Positions 10,079-18,510 of a stretch of 64,000 nucleotides of DNA are shown here, piece after piece (within the stretch, counting starts at the first letter, position 1; the number at the start of each line of letters is the position of its first letter). Source of the stretch: Listeria monocytogenes ATCC 19117 (GTDB taxonomy: Bacteria > Bacillota > Bacilli > Lactobacillales > Listeriaceae); contig NC_018584.1 in the NCBI RefSeq assembly GCF_000307025.1, forward strand, positions 620,001 to 684,000, given 5' to 3'. Position numbers and translations under genes: made by a program. The notes beneath the pieces were generated by a model, which saw nothing but the letters and a program-made list of their open reading frames with translations, ran no database searches and was not told the origin of the DNA.

Positions 10079-11110
10079 ATGCCAGATTTTTCATACGCAA
10101 AAATTACTAAACTCGTGGTCCATTTTGCTGGAAATAAAGCGAGAGAAGAAGGAACAGAAGTATCAGCGAATGTGCTCGCTGACATTGGCTCGGAAATGAA
10201 TCAAACACTAGCTTCGATTTTCTTAGAGCCATTTAATAAAGATGAATATTATCAATTTACGCATGAAACAGATTTGGATTTTAATGAAGTTCGTACTTTT
10301 GCTGCGAATATGTTTGTCGCGGAGGACGAGTTTCTGGATGAATCCAAGAAGATTTTAGAGCATTTATATAGCGAAACAACCCACCCGAATATTAAAAGTG
10401 GCGATGTTTGGATTTTCTTTATTGAGGGCTGCGTTGTCGATGGTGATTTCACGAACGGAATCGGGATTTTTAAAGTCGAAAACAAAGAAGTTTTTCTTAA
10501 AAATGATTTCAATGGCAGAGAATTCCAAATTGGCTATGATAAAGGGATTACCGGGACGGATTTAGATAAAGGTTGCTTGGTTTTCAATGTGAATCATGAC
10601 ACGGGAAATAAAGTGTTGATTTTAGACCGGCTTAACCGTGGCGATTCGGTTTATTGGAAAGATAAGTTTTTGAGTATTGATAAGATAACCGATGAGAAAT
10701 TTTACACGGAAGGTTTTGTGGAAGTTTGTACGGATTATATTAAACAACGCGAGGAATCACTGCTTGATAAATCTAATTTTGTAAAAGCGACATCGGAATA
10801 TTTAGCAGGAGAAGAGACGTTGAATATTGCTGAATTTGCTCGCACGACAATTGAAAAACCGGAAGAGATTACTGAATTCAATACAATGGTGGATACGTTC
10901 GAACGAGAAAACAATGTCCGTTTTCCAGAAACATTCCAATTAGATGAAGAAAAGCGCGAAAAACTATCGAAAAAAATACGTAAAACGATTAAGCTTGGCA
11001 AAAATATTTCGGTTGTTGTGAAAGATTTAGAACAGCTGGAAGAAACTGATTTTGTACAAGGATACGACGAGGAAAAAGGGAAAAACTATATGATTGTGTA
11101 TTATGATTAA
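10079..11110 (+). CDS. Nucleoid-associated protein, NdpA/YejK-like family
   Basis: 343 acidic, soluble residues. The layout resembles the 37-kDa nucleoid-associated family: an N-terminal FAGNKAREEGTEVS region, a middle SGDVWIFFIEGCVVDG strand segment and a lysine-rich C-terminal RKTIKLGKNISVVVKD stretch. E. coli YejK is the reference member, and its cellular role is unclear. The ATG is preceded by AAAGGA with almost no spacing, with GTTAGG further up, so the start is slightly uncertain. It is monocistronic and divergent from the alkyltransferase-like gene. Confidence 0.7.
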   Translation: MPDFSYAKITKLVVHFAGNKAREEGTEVSANVLADIGSEMNQTLASIFLEPFNKDEYYQFTHETDLDFNEVRTFAANMFVAEDEFLDESKKILEHLYSETTHPNIKSGDVWIFFIEGCVVDGDFTNGIGIFKVENKEVFLKNDFNGREFQIGYDKGITGTDLDKGCLVFNVNHDTGNKVLILDRLNRGDSVYWKDKFLSIDKITDEKFYTEGFVEVCTDYIKQREESLLDKSNFVKATSEYLAGEETLNIAEFARTTIEKPEEITEFNTMVDTFERENNVRFPETFQLDEEKREKLSKKIRKTIKLGKNISVVVKDLEQLEETDFVQGYDEEKGKNYMIVYYD

Positions 11111-11114
11111 ACGA

Positions 11115-11150
11115 AAAAACCGAGGATGCGGAATCCCCGGTTTTTTTGCT
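11115..11150. terminator. Bidirectional terminator
   Basis: AAAAACCGAGGAT / ATCCCCGGTTTTTTT pairs with one mismatch around a 4-nt loop. It serves the upstream plus-strand gene and the convergent permease. Confidence 0.8.
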
Positions 11151-11152
11151 GT

Positions 11153-12448
11153 CTAAACGACGAACATAAAGTACAGTATAAACAGTACCATCATCACGTA
11201 CATAATCGGATGCACTTCTTTGTAGCGTCCTTTAAGTACCATGGTGATTGGATAGAAAATGAAACCAATTGCGATACCAGTAGCGATAGAGAAAGTCAGT
11301 ACCATCATTAAAATAACGAAAAAGGACGGAACAGCTACTTCGAATTTAGTCCAATCAATATGAGCGACATTTCCAATCATTAAAATCCCAACAATGACAA
11401 GCGCTGGAGTCGTAACCGCACTTGTAATTACGCCAAGAAGCGGCGAGAAGAATAGTGACAGTGAGAAACAGATTGCGATAACAACGGCAGTTAAACCTGT
11501 CCGACCACCAACAGCAACCCCAGCAGTAGATTCTACATAAGAAGTCGTTGTTGAAGTCCCGAAAATCGCTCCAAATACTGTTGCAAGTGAATCCGAGAAT
11601 AGCGAACGACCTGCGCGCGGAATTTTGTTATCTTTTACAAATCCAGCTTGAGTCGCAACCGCAACAAGTGTCCCGGCAGTATCAAAAAAATCAATGAAGA
11701 AAAATGTCAAAATAACAATGAGCATTTGTGGTGTAAAAATATCTGGTAAGTGAATAATTGCTTGACCAAACGTTGACTCCATACTTGGTACAGATGAAAC
11801 AACTTGAGTCGGCACATCAATCAGTCCAAACAACATTCCAGCAACAGCGGTTGTTGCCATTCCAAAGAAAATCGCACCTTTCCAACCAATTGTCATGTAA
11901 GCAACAGTAACAACAATCCCGAAAACAGCCAGTAACACTGGGCCAGAATGTAAGTCACCAAGCGCTACAATAGTAGATTCATTTGGCACAATAATTCCAG
12001 CATTTTTAAGCCCTAAAAAGGCGATAAAAAAACCAATACCTGCTCCCACTGCGAATTTTAGTTCCGTTGGGATTGCATTAACGATTTTTTCGCGAAGTCC
12101 AGAAATAGTTAAACAAATGAACACTAAGCCAGAAACGAGAACACCAGCCAGCGCCGTTTGCCAAGGAATTCCCCACTGCGCACAAACGGTATAAGCGAAA
12201 AACGCATTTAGTCCCATACCTGGTGCAAGTCCAATCGGGTAATTAGCGATTAGTCCCATTGCAAGCGATCCTACAACAGAAGCAAGAATCGTCACCACAA
12301 AAACAGCTTTTAATTCCATTCCAGTTGTTGCAAGCATAGATGGGTTGACGAAAAGTACATAAGCCATCGATAAGAAAGTCGTTAGCCCCGCGAGTATTTC
12401 TGTTCGAACAGTCGTCTTGTTCTCGCGTAGTTTGAAAAATTTATCCAT
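11153..12448 (-). CDS. NCS2-family purine permease (AzgA/PbuG type)
   Basis: 431 residues with about a dozen membrane segments. Family landmarks are the N-terminal EILAGLTTFLSMAYVLFVNPSML, the NYPIGLAPGMGLNAFFAYTV stretch and FFIDFFDTAGTLVAVATQAG in the substrate-binding half. This is the AzgA branch, which carries hypoxanthine, guanine or adenine by proton symport. A guanine-class purine riboswitch precedes it, which points to guanine/hypoxanthine uptake repressed when the base is abundant. The RBS GGGAGGC lies just before the ATG. Confidence 0.92.
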   Translation of the reverse strand: MDKFFKLRENKTTVRTEILAGLTTFLSMAYVLFVNPSMLATTGMELKAVFVVTILASVVGSLAMGLIANYPIGLAPGMGLNAFFAYTVCAQWGIPWQTALAGVLVSGLVFICLTISGLREKIVNAIPTELKFAVGAGIGFFIAFLGLKNAGIIVPNESTIVALGDLHSGPVLLAVFGIVVTVAYMTIGWKGAIFFGMATTAVAGMLFGLIDVPTQVVSSVPSMESTFGQAIIHLPDIFTPQMLIVILTFFFIDFFDTAGTLVAVATQAGFVKDNKIPRAGRSLFSDSLATVFGAIFGTSTTTSYVESTAGVAVGGRTGLTAVVIAICFSLSLFFSPLLGVITSAVTTPALVIVGILMIGNVAHIDWTKFEVAVPSFFVILMMVLTFSIATGIAIGFIFYPITMVLKGRYKEVHPIMYVMMVLFILYFMFVV

Positions 12449-12529
12449 TAAAAAAAGCCTCCCTATTTATGTTGTCGCACATAACGGAAAGAGCCTAGGT
12501 AAAAAAGGGAATAATAAATAAAAATAGCA

Positions 12530-12625
12530 AAAAAATCCCTATTAAATTTTACAATAGCTCGTAGCCTGGCATTTTACGGTTGCCTGGTAGAAACGAACGG
12601 TCCATATTACCGAACTTATACGACT
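12530..12625 (-). promoter_or_regulatory. Purine (guanine-class) riboswitch
   Basis: Minus-strand aptamer at about 12556-12625. P1 pairs TCGTA with TACGA. P2 (GGTAATATGGACC region) and the conserved TTTCTACC core are followed by P3 and the GGCTACGA 3' strand. At the position that sets specificity in the xpt/add family a C precedes UA (GGCTACG), the guanine/hypoxanthine class. An A/U-rich expression platform with a T-run follows near 12530. Ligand class is by alignment from memory to the xpt and add aptamers. Confidence 0.88.
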
Positions 12626-12630
12626 TTATT

Positions 12631-12659
12631 ATTGTAGCGGATTAGCCGATTTTTGGCAA
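12631..12659 (-). promoter_or_regulatory. SigA promoter of the purine permease
   Basis: TTGCCA (12654-12659), 17-bp spacer, TACAAT (12631-12636) on the minus strand, directly upstream of the aptamer. Confidence 0.8.
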
Positions 12660-12688
12660 TACGTGTAAGAAATAAAAATAAAAAACGA

Positions 12689-12734
12689 ACTTTTAAATAA
12701 ATAAGTTTATACTTTTAAATAAATAAGGTATAAT
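12689..12734 (+). promoter_or_regulatory. Promoter with tandem 17-bp repeats before the GH1 gene
   Basis: ACTTTTAAATAAATAAG occurs twice (12689-12705 and 12711-12727), 22 bp or two helical turns apart. The -10 TATAAT (12729-12734) touches the second copy and the weak -35 (TTTATA, 12706-12711) lies between them. The first copy has ACTT/AAGT ends, i.e. partial dyad symmetry. This is a likely operator for the GntR regulator two genes downstream. Confidence 0.6.
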
Positions 12735-12763
12735 AAAAGCAAATAATAGTTGGAGGTAGAAAA

Positions 12764-14158
12764 ATGACTTATAAATTTCCAGAGAATTTTTGGTGGGGAA
12801 GTGCGGCGTCCGGCCCACAAACAGAAGGCGCAGCAAATGTAGATGGCAGAAAACCGAGTATTTGGGATCACTGGTACAAAATCGAACCAGGTCGTTTCTT
12901 TAACGATGTAGGACCTACGAATACATCTAATTTTTACTATCAATATAAAGAAGATATTGCTTTAATGAAACAAACTGGGCATAATTCTTTCCGTACTTCG
13001 ATTCAGTGGACACGTCTTATTCCAGATGGTATTGGCGAAGTGAATCCGAAAGCGGTTGATTTTTACAATCGCGTTATTGATGAAATGCTTGCAAATGACG
13101 TGGAACCATTTATGAATTTATATCATTTTGATATGCCAATGTCGATGCAAGAAAAAGGCGGTTTTGAAAGCCGTGAAGTAGTTGACGCGTATGCAACTTT
13201 TGCGAAAACATGTTTTGAATTATTCGGAGATCGTGTGAAACATTGGTTTACTTTTAATGAACCAATTGTTCCTGTTGAAGCAGGTTACTTATACGATATG
13301 CACTATCCGAATGTCGTTGATTTTAAACGTGCGACTCAGGTTGCTTACCATACTACTTTGGCACATGCGCTTGCTGTTAAAGAATTCCACGCACTTGAAA
13401 TTCCAGAAGGCCAAATTGGAATCATTTTAAACTTAACACCGTCGTATCCAAGAAGCCAAAATCCGGCAGATTTAAAAACAGCTCATATTGCGGATTTAAT
13501 TTTCAACCGTAGTTTCCTTGATCCGGTTACAAAAGGGGAATTCCCAGCTGACCTTGTTGAAATTATTCGCGAACATGACGCGCTTCCAGAATATACTGAA
13601 GAAGATTTGGCGATAATTAAAAACAACATTATTGATATTCTTGGTGTAAACTACTATCAACCGCGTCGTGTGAAAGCGAAAGAATACGCAACTCACCCGG
13701 ATGCACCATTTATGCCAGAACATCTTTTTGATAACTATGAAATGCCTTACCGCAAAATGAATCCGTACCGTGGTTGGGAAATTTTCGAAAGAGCGATTTA
13801 TGATATTGCGATTAATCTGCGTGATAACTACGATAATATTCCATTCTTCATTTCAGAAAATGGTATGGGTGTGGAAGGCGAAAGTCGCTACCGTAATGCA
13901 GATGGAATGATTGAAGACACGTACCGAATCGATTTCATTAAGAGTCACTTGAAATGGCTTCATAAAGCAATTGAAGAAGGCGCTAATTGTCACGGTTACC
14001 ACCTTTGGACGTTCATGGATTGCTGGAGCTGGGCGAATGCTTACAAAAACCGTTATGGCTTAGTAGAAGTTGATTTAGACAATAATTTCAAACGTACTAT
14101 AAAAGCATCCGGACATTGGTACAAAGAACTTTCAGAAAACAATGGTTTTGAAGACTAA
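12764..14158 (+). CDS. Glycoside hydrolase family 1 beta-glucosidase / 6-phospho-beta-glucosidase
   Basis: 464 residues, standard for GH1. Acid/base Glu166 lies in TFNEP and nucleophile Glu365 in ISENG; the N-terminal FWWGSAASGPQTEGA is the family signature. Near the C-terminus WSWANAYKNRYG replaces the FEWAEGY pattern of plain beta-glucosidases, with Ser and Lys where phosphate-binding residues sit in 6-phospho enzymes. A phosphorylated disaccharide substrate is therefore plausible. No PTS genes adjoin it. GGAGG precedes the ATG; the GntR gene follows after 43 bp. Confidence 0.9.
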   Translation: MTYKFPENFWWGSAASGPQTEGAANVDGRKPSIWDHWYKIEPGRFFNDVGPTNTSNFYYQYKEDIALMKQTGHNSFRTSIQWTRLIPDGIGEVNPKAVDFYNRVIDEMLANDVEPFMNLYHFDMPMSMQEKGGFESREVVDAYATFAKTCFELFGDRVKHWFTFNEPIVPVEAGYLYDMHYPNVVDFKRATQVAYHTTLAHALAVKEFHALEIPEGQIGIILNLTPSYPRSQNPADLKTAHIADLIFNRSFLDPVTKGEFPADLVEIIREHDALPEYTEEDLAIIKNNIIDILGVNYYQPRRVKAKEYATHPDAPFMPEHLFDNYEMPYRKMNPYRGWEIFERAIYDIAINLRDNYDNIPFFISENGMGVEGESRYRNADGMIEDTYRIDFIKSHLKWLHKAIEEGANCHGYHLWTFMDCWSWANAYKNRYGLVEVDLDNNFKRTIKASGHWYKELSENNGFED

Positions 14159-14201
14159 ATGTGATAAAATAAAAGTATTATGTGTAAAGAGGTGAACTTC
14201 C

Positions 14202-14930
14202 GTGGCTCAGAACCAGACGAAATATAGCTTTATTGCTGAAGAAATCCGCAAAAGAATTATGAATCACGCCTATCCGCTTAATCAACCTATTCCTGATGAG
14301 ATAACTTTGGCGAAAGAGTTTGATTGTAGTCGAATGACAATGAAAAAAGCACTGGAAGTCCTTGTTCTTGAAGGCTTACTATATCGTAAACGCGGACATG
14401 GTACTTTCATTATCAAATCGGCGCTGGACGCGGACCGCTTACAGATTCATAACCAAGAGGTAAACGGCTTCACTAAACTTTTGAACGGCAAGAAAGTTAT
14501 TAGTAAAGTTATTGAGTTTAAAGTTATCTTTCCAACTGAAGAAATTGCAGAGCGTCTTCATATCGAAATGGAAACACCAATCTATGACATTCTTCGTGTT
14601 CGGCTAGTGAAAGATGAACCTTATGTGCTAGAACATACGTATATGCCAGTTGGGGTTATCCCAGGCATTAATCAGCAAATTTTAGAGGGGTCGATTTATT
14701 CGTACATTCAAGACGATTTGAACCTAAAAATTGCTAGTTCCTACAAACAAATTCGCGCGGATAAAGCGACACTGCTTGATCAGCAATATCTCGACTGCGC
14801 TTCTGATGATCCCGTTGTCGAAGTAGAACAAACCGTGTATTTAAACAATGGTCTCGCGTTTGAATTTTCCAAATCGCGCCACCGTTATGATAAATTCGTG
14901 TTTACAACAGTGAATATAGCTAGACGATAA
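14202..14930 (+). CDS. GntR-family (HutC/UTRA) transcriptional regulator
   Basis: 242 residues from a GTG start with AGAGGTG upstream. The N-terminal winged helix (residues 8-75, DEITLAKEFDCSRMTMKKALEVL) is followed by a UTRA ligand-binding domain (about 95-235), which binds sugars or sugar phosphates in related regulators such as TreR and NagR. It follows the GH1 gene in the same direction, so it probably regulates it through the tandem repeats at 12689-12727 and senses the substrate or product. Confidence 0.9.
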   Translation: MAQNQTKYSFIAEEIRKRIMNHAYPLNQPIPDEITLAKEFDCSRMTMKKALEVLVLEGLLYRKRGHGTFIIKSALDADRLQIHNQEVNGFTKLLNGKKVISKVIEFKVIFPTEEIAERLHIEMETPIYDILRVRLVKDEPYVLEHTYMPVGVIPGINQQILEGSIYSYIQDDLNLKIASSYKQIRADKATLLDQQYLDCASDDPVVEVEQTVYLNNGLAFEFSKSRHRYDKFVFTTVNIARR

Positions 14931-14934
14931 AGTA

Positions 14935-14985
14935 AAAAAGAAACTAGAAAAAGTGAGAAATCATTTTATCTAGTTTCTTTTTTTA
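14935..14985 (+). terminator. Terminator after the GntR gene
   Basis: AAAGAAACTAG and CTAGTTTCTTTTTTT form a hairpin with an interior loop, followed by a T-run. Confidence 0.8.
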
Positions 14986-15044
14986 GGAAGAATTAATGAA
15001 GTATAGGTCATTATTAGATTCACTTTTTTTAAAAGAATAGAATC

Positions 15045-15100
15045 GTTCACAATATAGACATATTTATACACTTGCTAATAGTTTAGAGTTCTTTTATAAT
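15045..15100 (+). promoter_or_regulatory. Distal promoter copy (P1) of the MucBP protein gene
   Basis: TTGCTA (15072-15077), 17 bp, TATAAT (15095-15100). The motif GTTCACAATATAGACA (15045-15060) ends 11 bp upstream of the -35. A diverged copy of the whole module lies 181 bp downstream. Confidence 0.6.
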
Positions 15101-15225
15101 ATTTAGCCCAATTATGTACAGATTTTAAATATAGTTCTATTGTTTAAGCGATATGAAACTGTGGAATGGAATAGAATAGTATTACTTCTAGTAAAAGATT
15201 ATTTAATTGGTTTGAAAATTTGTTT

Positions 15226-15300
15226 GTTCATAAAATAGACACATTCTAACTCATTGATAATGTTTTTTGCCTAATATATAATTGTTTAGCTTAATTAAGC
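15226..15300 (+). promoter_or_regulatory. Proximal promoter copy (P2) of the MucBP protein gene
   Basis: TTGATA (15254-15259), 17 bp, TATAAT (15277-15282), with GTTCATAAAATAGACA (15226-15241) ending 12 bp before the -35. The perfect palindrome GCTTAATTAAGC (15289-15300) lies at the expected transcription start. The rest of the 448-bp gene-free stretch is AT-rich with one weak leader stem-loop near 15310-15340. Confidence 0.65.
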
Positions 15301-15378
15301 GCTAGTTTTGCTCTCTTTTTGATAGGAAGAGTGAGCAGTTAAAATGAGAATTTAATTATATGGGGGAGGGATTGCACT

Positions 15379-16842
15379 ATGAAGAAAAAATACATTCTTT
15401 GCTTATTCGCAGTGATGTTATTTTGTACGGGTTTCCTTTTTGGAAATTCGCAAGTTGATGCTGCTGAAACGGATACAAGCAATGTCACGTATAAATACAT
15501 TGATATCAGCACATTAACGGAAACACAAAAAAATAGTATTATCAAAGGGAAGCCAAACGAGACACTTACAAATGATTATGAAAACTATTCCTTTGTGTAT
15601 CAAAAAAATACTTCAGGACCAACTACAAATACAGATAATACTTCTGACAATAATAAAGATCAAAATGGAACACTATTAAAAGCTGGAGATGTTGGCCCAA
15701 ATATTTATTTAGTCATTCTAGGGTTTATTTTATTAGGAAGTGGCATTGGGCTTCTTACATTGAAAAAAAGACACGCTAAGCAGCTGTTAGTATTTCTTCT
15801 TGTCCTTGGCGGTAGTAGTTTGTTAGTTGGGTCGATTGTTCAAGCAACAGAGAATAGTAACTTAAAAACCCAAGAATCTCAAACCGTCGTAAAAGGAACA
15901 AAAGAAACGAAACAACCCGAATCAATTGCAGGGTATACATACGTAGGATATATACATACAAGTAAAAATAATACAGCGCCCCCGGTTGAAAAAGGGATTG
16001 TAACGGTAAACTATCAAGACGAACAAGGAAATTCAGTTGCGGCCACTGAAACATTAGAAGGCGACATCGGCAAACCATATCAGACTTCTATGAAAAATAT
16101 CGAGGGCTATACGTGGAAAGAAGTCAAAGGAGAAGCAACCGGGACTTTTACAGAAAAAGCACAAGTCGTTACTTATGTTTATCAAAAAGTGTCCGTAGCT
16201 ACTGTAACTGTTAGATACCTCGATCAAGATGGAAAACCAATCCACGAGCCACAAACAATTAGCGGAAATGTTGGCGAACCTTACGATGCTTCAACAGATA
16301 AATACAAATTACAAATTGATGGTTATGTTTTAGATACAACAAAACTACCGAACAATGCGAATGGAACGTTCACAAATCAAGCCACGCAAGTAACTTATAT
16401 TTATACGAAAGAAGCACAAGATGTTACCATAACAATTAAGTTTGTTGATAACAATGGAAATCCATTTATTTTAACGGATTTAACAACCTATAAAAATGGT
16501 GATTTAGTACCTGTTTATCCTAATTTAGACCAATACCATATGAGATTAAATTATAATCAACAAATCTATAGCCAAGGAGAAGCAGTATCTGATATTGTTC
16601 TTTCTGCTAAAGAAGGAGAAACGTATTCCTTACCAGAAAGAATGACCTTCAATATAATAGATGACAAAGGCAATGAAATCCCCTATGTGATTTCGCAAAA
16701 TCCTGACTTTAGTAGTAGCGGGATTGAGAAGTGGGAAAACTACCGAAGTATACCAGCCAACCATGAAGGGACACTTACTGGAGAAAATGTAGTGGTTACG
16801 TATCAGATATTTGTTTATGGAGTAATGATTCCTGCGCCATAA
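15379..16842 (+). CDS. MucBP-domain surface protein with internal membrane hairpin
   Basis: 487 residues. An N-terminal signal-like helix (5-22) precedes a short extracellular-type segment. Then comes LLKAGD (99-104), a hydrophobic helix (108-128), a basic cluster (KKRHAK) and a second hydrophobic helix (135-155). Two MucBP repeats follow (about 206-269 and 275-343) and a further beta-rich region. LLKAGD plus helix plus basic tail looks like a decayed LPxTG sorting signal stranded inside the protein, so the gene may be an old fusion of two surface proteins. There is no LPxTG at the true C-terminus. The RBS GGGGGAGGG is strong. Mucin or adhesion binding is inferred from the domain only. Confidence 0.8.
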   Translation: MKKKYILCLFAVMLFCTGFLFGNSQVDAAETDTSNVTYKYIDISTLTETQKNSIIKGKPNETLTNDYENYSFVYQKNTSGPTTNTDNTSDNNKDQNGTLLKAGDVGPNIYLVILGFILLGSGIGLLTLKKRHAKQLLVFLLVLGGSSLLVGSIVQATENSNLKTQESQTVVKGTKETKQPESIAGYTYVGYIHTSKNNTAPPVEKGIVTVNYQDEQGNSVAATETLEGDIGKPYQTSMKNIEGYTWKEVKGEATGTFTEKAQVVTYVYQKVSVATVTVRYLDQDGKPIHEPQTISGNVGEPYDASTDKYKLQIDGYVLDTTKLPNNANGTFTNQATQVTYIYTKEAQDVTITIKFVDNNGNPFILTDLTTYKNGDLVPVYPNLDQYHMRLNYNQQIYSQGEAVSDIVLSAKEGETYSLPERMTFNIIDDKGNEIPYVISQNPDFSSSGIEKWENYRSIPANHEGTLTGENVVVTYQIFVYGVMIPAP

Positions 16843-16855
16843 AGTGAGAAGCCGT

Positions 16856-16904
16856 GTATTTGAAAAAAACCAATCTCTATTAGAGATTGGTTTTTTTCAA
16901 ATAC
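16856..16904. terminator. Perfect 23-bp bidirectional terminator
   Basis: Arms 16856-16878 and 16882-16904 are perfectly complementary with a 3-nt loop. A- and T-runs serve both strands. The right arm includes the stop codon of the convergent exporter gene. Confidence 0.92.
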
Positions 16905-17355
16905 GTTCTTTACGCTCACGGAATGTTCTAATACTATGATTGAAAACCTCTGATAACATTAATCCAGCGGCAATCGCGCCAGCAACGACTGTTACTTGCA
17001 CAGAAAAGCCAATTGCTTCCGTATAATCACCTAATACAAAATTACGCACAGCTTGGTAAGCAAGTCCCCCAGGAACGAGCGGGACAATTCCCGGAACATT
17101 AAAAATCGTAATTGGCAATTTCTTATATTTCGCAAAAAAGTGACTGAGTACAGCGACGACGAAAGCCCCTGCTAGAGAGGATGCGCCTGTTCCAGAGTCC
17201 ATTTGCATTAAAGTCCAATAAGCCATCCAGCCAAATGTTCCGGTAATACCACAAGCATTCAACGCTCTTTTCGGAACGTTTGTAATAATCGCAAACGTCA
17301 CCGTCGCAACGTAACTTAGCACTAATTGAATAATAATAGTCCAAACTAAATCCAT
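16897..17355 (-). CDS. Threonine/serine exporter, small (ThrE C-terminal/DUF3815) subunit
   Basis: 152 residues from the ATG at 17355, chosen because AAAGGAGG sits 7 nt upstream; a longer frame has no RBS. It has about five membrane helices and the segment FNVPGIVPLVPGG, typical of the C-terminal half of ThrE-type exporters. It follows the large subunit after 13 bp, so the two probably form one transporter for threonine/serine or other small metabolites. The substrate is not proven. Confidence 0.85.
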   Translation of the reverse strand: MDLVWTIIIQLVLSYVATVTFAIITNVPKRALNACGITGTFGWMAYWTLMQMDSGTGASSLAGAFVVAVLSHFFAKYKKLPITIFNVPGIVPLVPGGLAYQAVRNFVLGDYTEAIGFSVQVTVVAGAIAAGLMLSEVFNHSIRTFRERKERI

Positions 17356-17368
17356 TATAGCGCCTCCT

Positions 17369-18121
17369 TTATAAGAAAAAGCGGAAAACAACCGCGATTC
17401 CAATTCCTATTGCACAAGAAGTAAGTAGCGCTTCTGTTCCACGTGCCATTCCACTAAGCAAATGCCCAGCAATCAAATCCCGAACCGCATTCGTAATCGG
17501 CACCCCGGGAACAAGCGGCATCACGCCACCGATAATCATCGTGTCCAGATTAATACCCCAACCAATCGAAATCGTCAAAACAGCTAAGAGCCCGACACTT
17601 AATGAAGCTAAAAATTCTGCTAGAAACTTCACCTTCATAAAAATCTGCGTGTAGTAAAAAATAATAAAACCAATAGCGCCAATGATACAAGTCGGAATAA
17701 AATCAAACCAACCCCCGCCAAAAATAACCATCAACGATCCACTAACGAGTGATGCCGCAATAATCTGCAACCAAATAGGAAAGTAGCGAACATCTTTATC
17801 TAAATTAACGAGCTTTGTATGTAATTCTTTTAAGGAAATTCTCTTTTCCGCGAAATCCCTGGAAAATTCATTGACCATAGATACTTTTTCTAAATTAATG
17901 GTTCTTGTGGGAATTTGCTGTAATTGTACATTACGCTCACCTTCAAGTGACATAAAAAGCCCAGTTGGCGTCACGAAACTAATCCCTTTTTTATTACTAG
18001 CGATGGTTGCAATGCGGTTCATTGTATCTTCCACGCGATACATTTCAGCGCCACTTTCCATCATTATTTTGCCTGCCATTAAGCATGTTTCTAGCAAATA
18101 ATCTGTTGTTTCAGTCGACAT
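17369..18121 (-). CDS. Threonine/serine exporter, large (DUF1212) subunit
   Basis: 250 residues. The N-terminal soluble DUF1212 region (MAGKIMMESGAEMYRVEDTM...) is a conserved block preceding about five membrane helices, with GVMPLVPGVPITNAVRDLI near the end. The matching VPLVPGG motif occurs in the small subunit, indicating a split version of the single-chain ThrE exporter of Corynebacterium. GGAGGTG lies before the ATG. Confidence 0.85.
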   Translation of the reverse strand: MSTETTDYLLETCLMAGKIMMESGAEMYRVEDTMNRIATIASNKKGISFVTPTGLFMSLEGERNVQLQQIPTRTINLEKVSMVNEFSRDFAEKRISLKELHTKLVNLDKDVRYFPIWLQIIAASLVSGSLMVIFGGGWFDFIPTCIIGAIGFIIFYYTQIFMKVKFLAEFLASLSVGLLAVLTISIGWGINLDTMIIGGVMPLVPGVPITNAVRDLIAGHLLSGMARGTEALLTSCAIGIGIAVVFRFFL

Positions 18122-18285
18122 AACTAAGCACCTCCAACCCTTTATTCCTTCTCAATCGTAACGCAATCAAATCAAAAATTCTAGTGGGAAGGGTGCATTT
18201 TTTGAATTTGTGATTGTTTCGATGTGATTTGGGGTAAATATTTGATAGTATGGTAGATATAGAATCAGAAAGGATAAGGATTATT

Positions 18286-18495
18286 TTGGCGAATATTGAA
18301 TATGAAATCATCGAAGAAATTGGCGTATTATCTGAAAATGCGCGTGGTTGGCGGAAGGAATTAAACAAAATCAGCTGGAACGGCCGCCCACCTAAATACG
18401 ATATCCGCGACTGGTCAGAAGATCATGAGAAAATGGGAAAAGGGATTACACTAACTGATGAAGAAGCAGAAGTACTAAAAAAACTGTTAGATTGA
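18286..18495 (+). CDS. PC4/YdbC-like single-stranded DNA-binding protein
   Basis: 69 residues starting at TTG 18286, which has AAGGA 5 nt upstream. An ATG at 18250 in frame lacks an RBS and adds a stretch not expected in the family. The pattern GVLSENARGWRKELNKISWNG, then PKYDIRDW and DHEKMGKGITL, matches the small YdbC proteins of Firmicutes, which adopt the fold of the transcription coactivator PC4 and bind single-stranded DNA. The alpha/beta hydrolase follows 15 bp downstream. Confidence 0.85.
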   Translation: MANIEYEIIEEIGVLSENARGWRKELNKISWNGRPPKYDIRDWSEDHEKMGKGITLTDEEAEVLKKLLD

Positions 18496-18510
18496 GGGCT
18501 GGTGTAAAGA

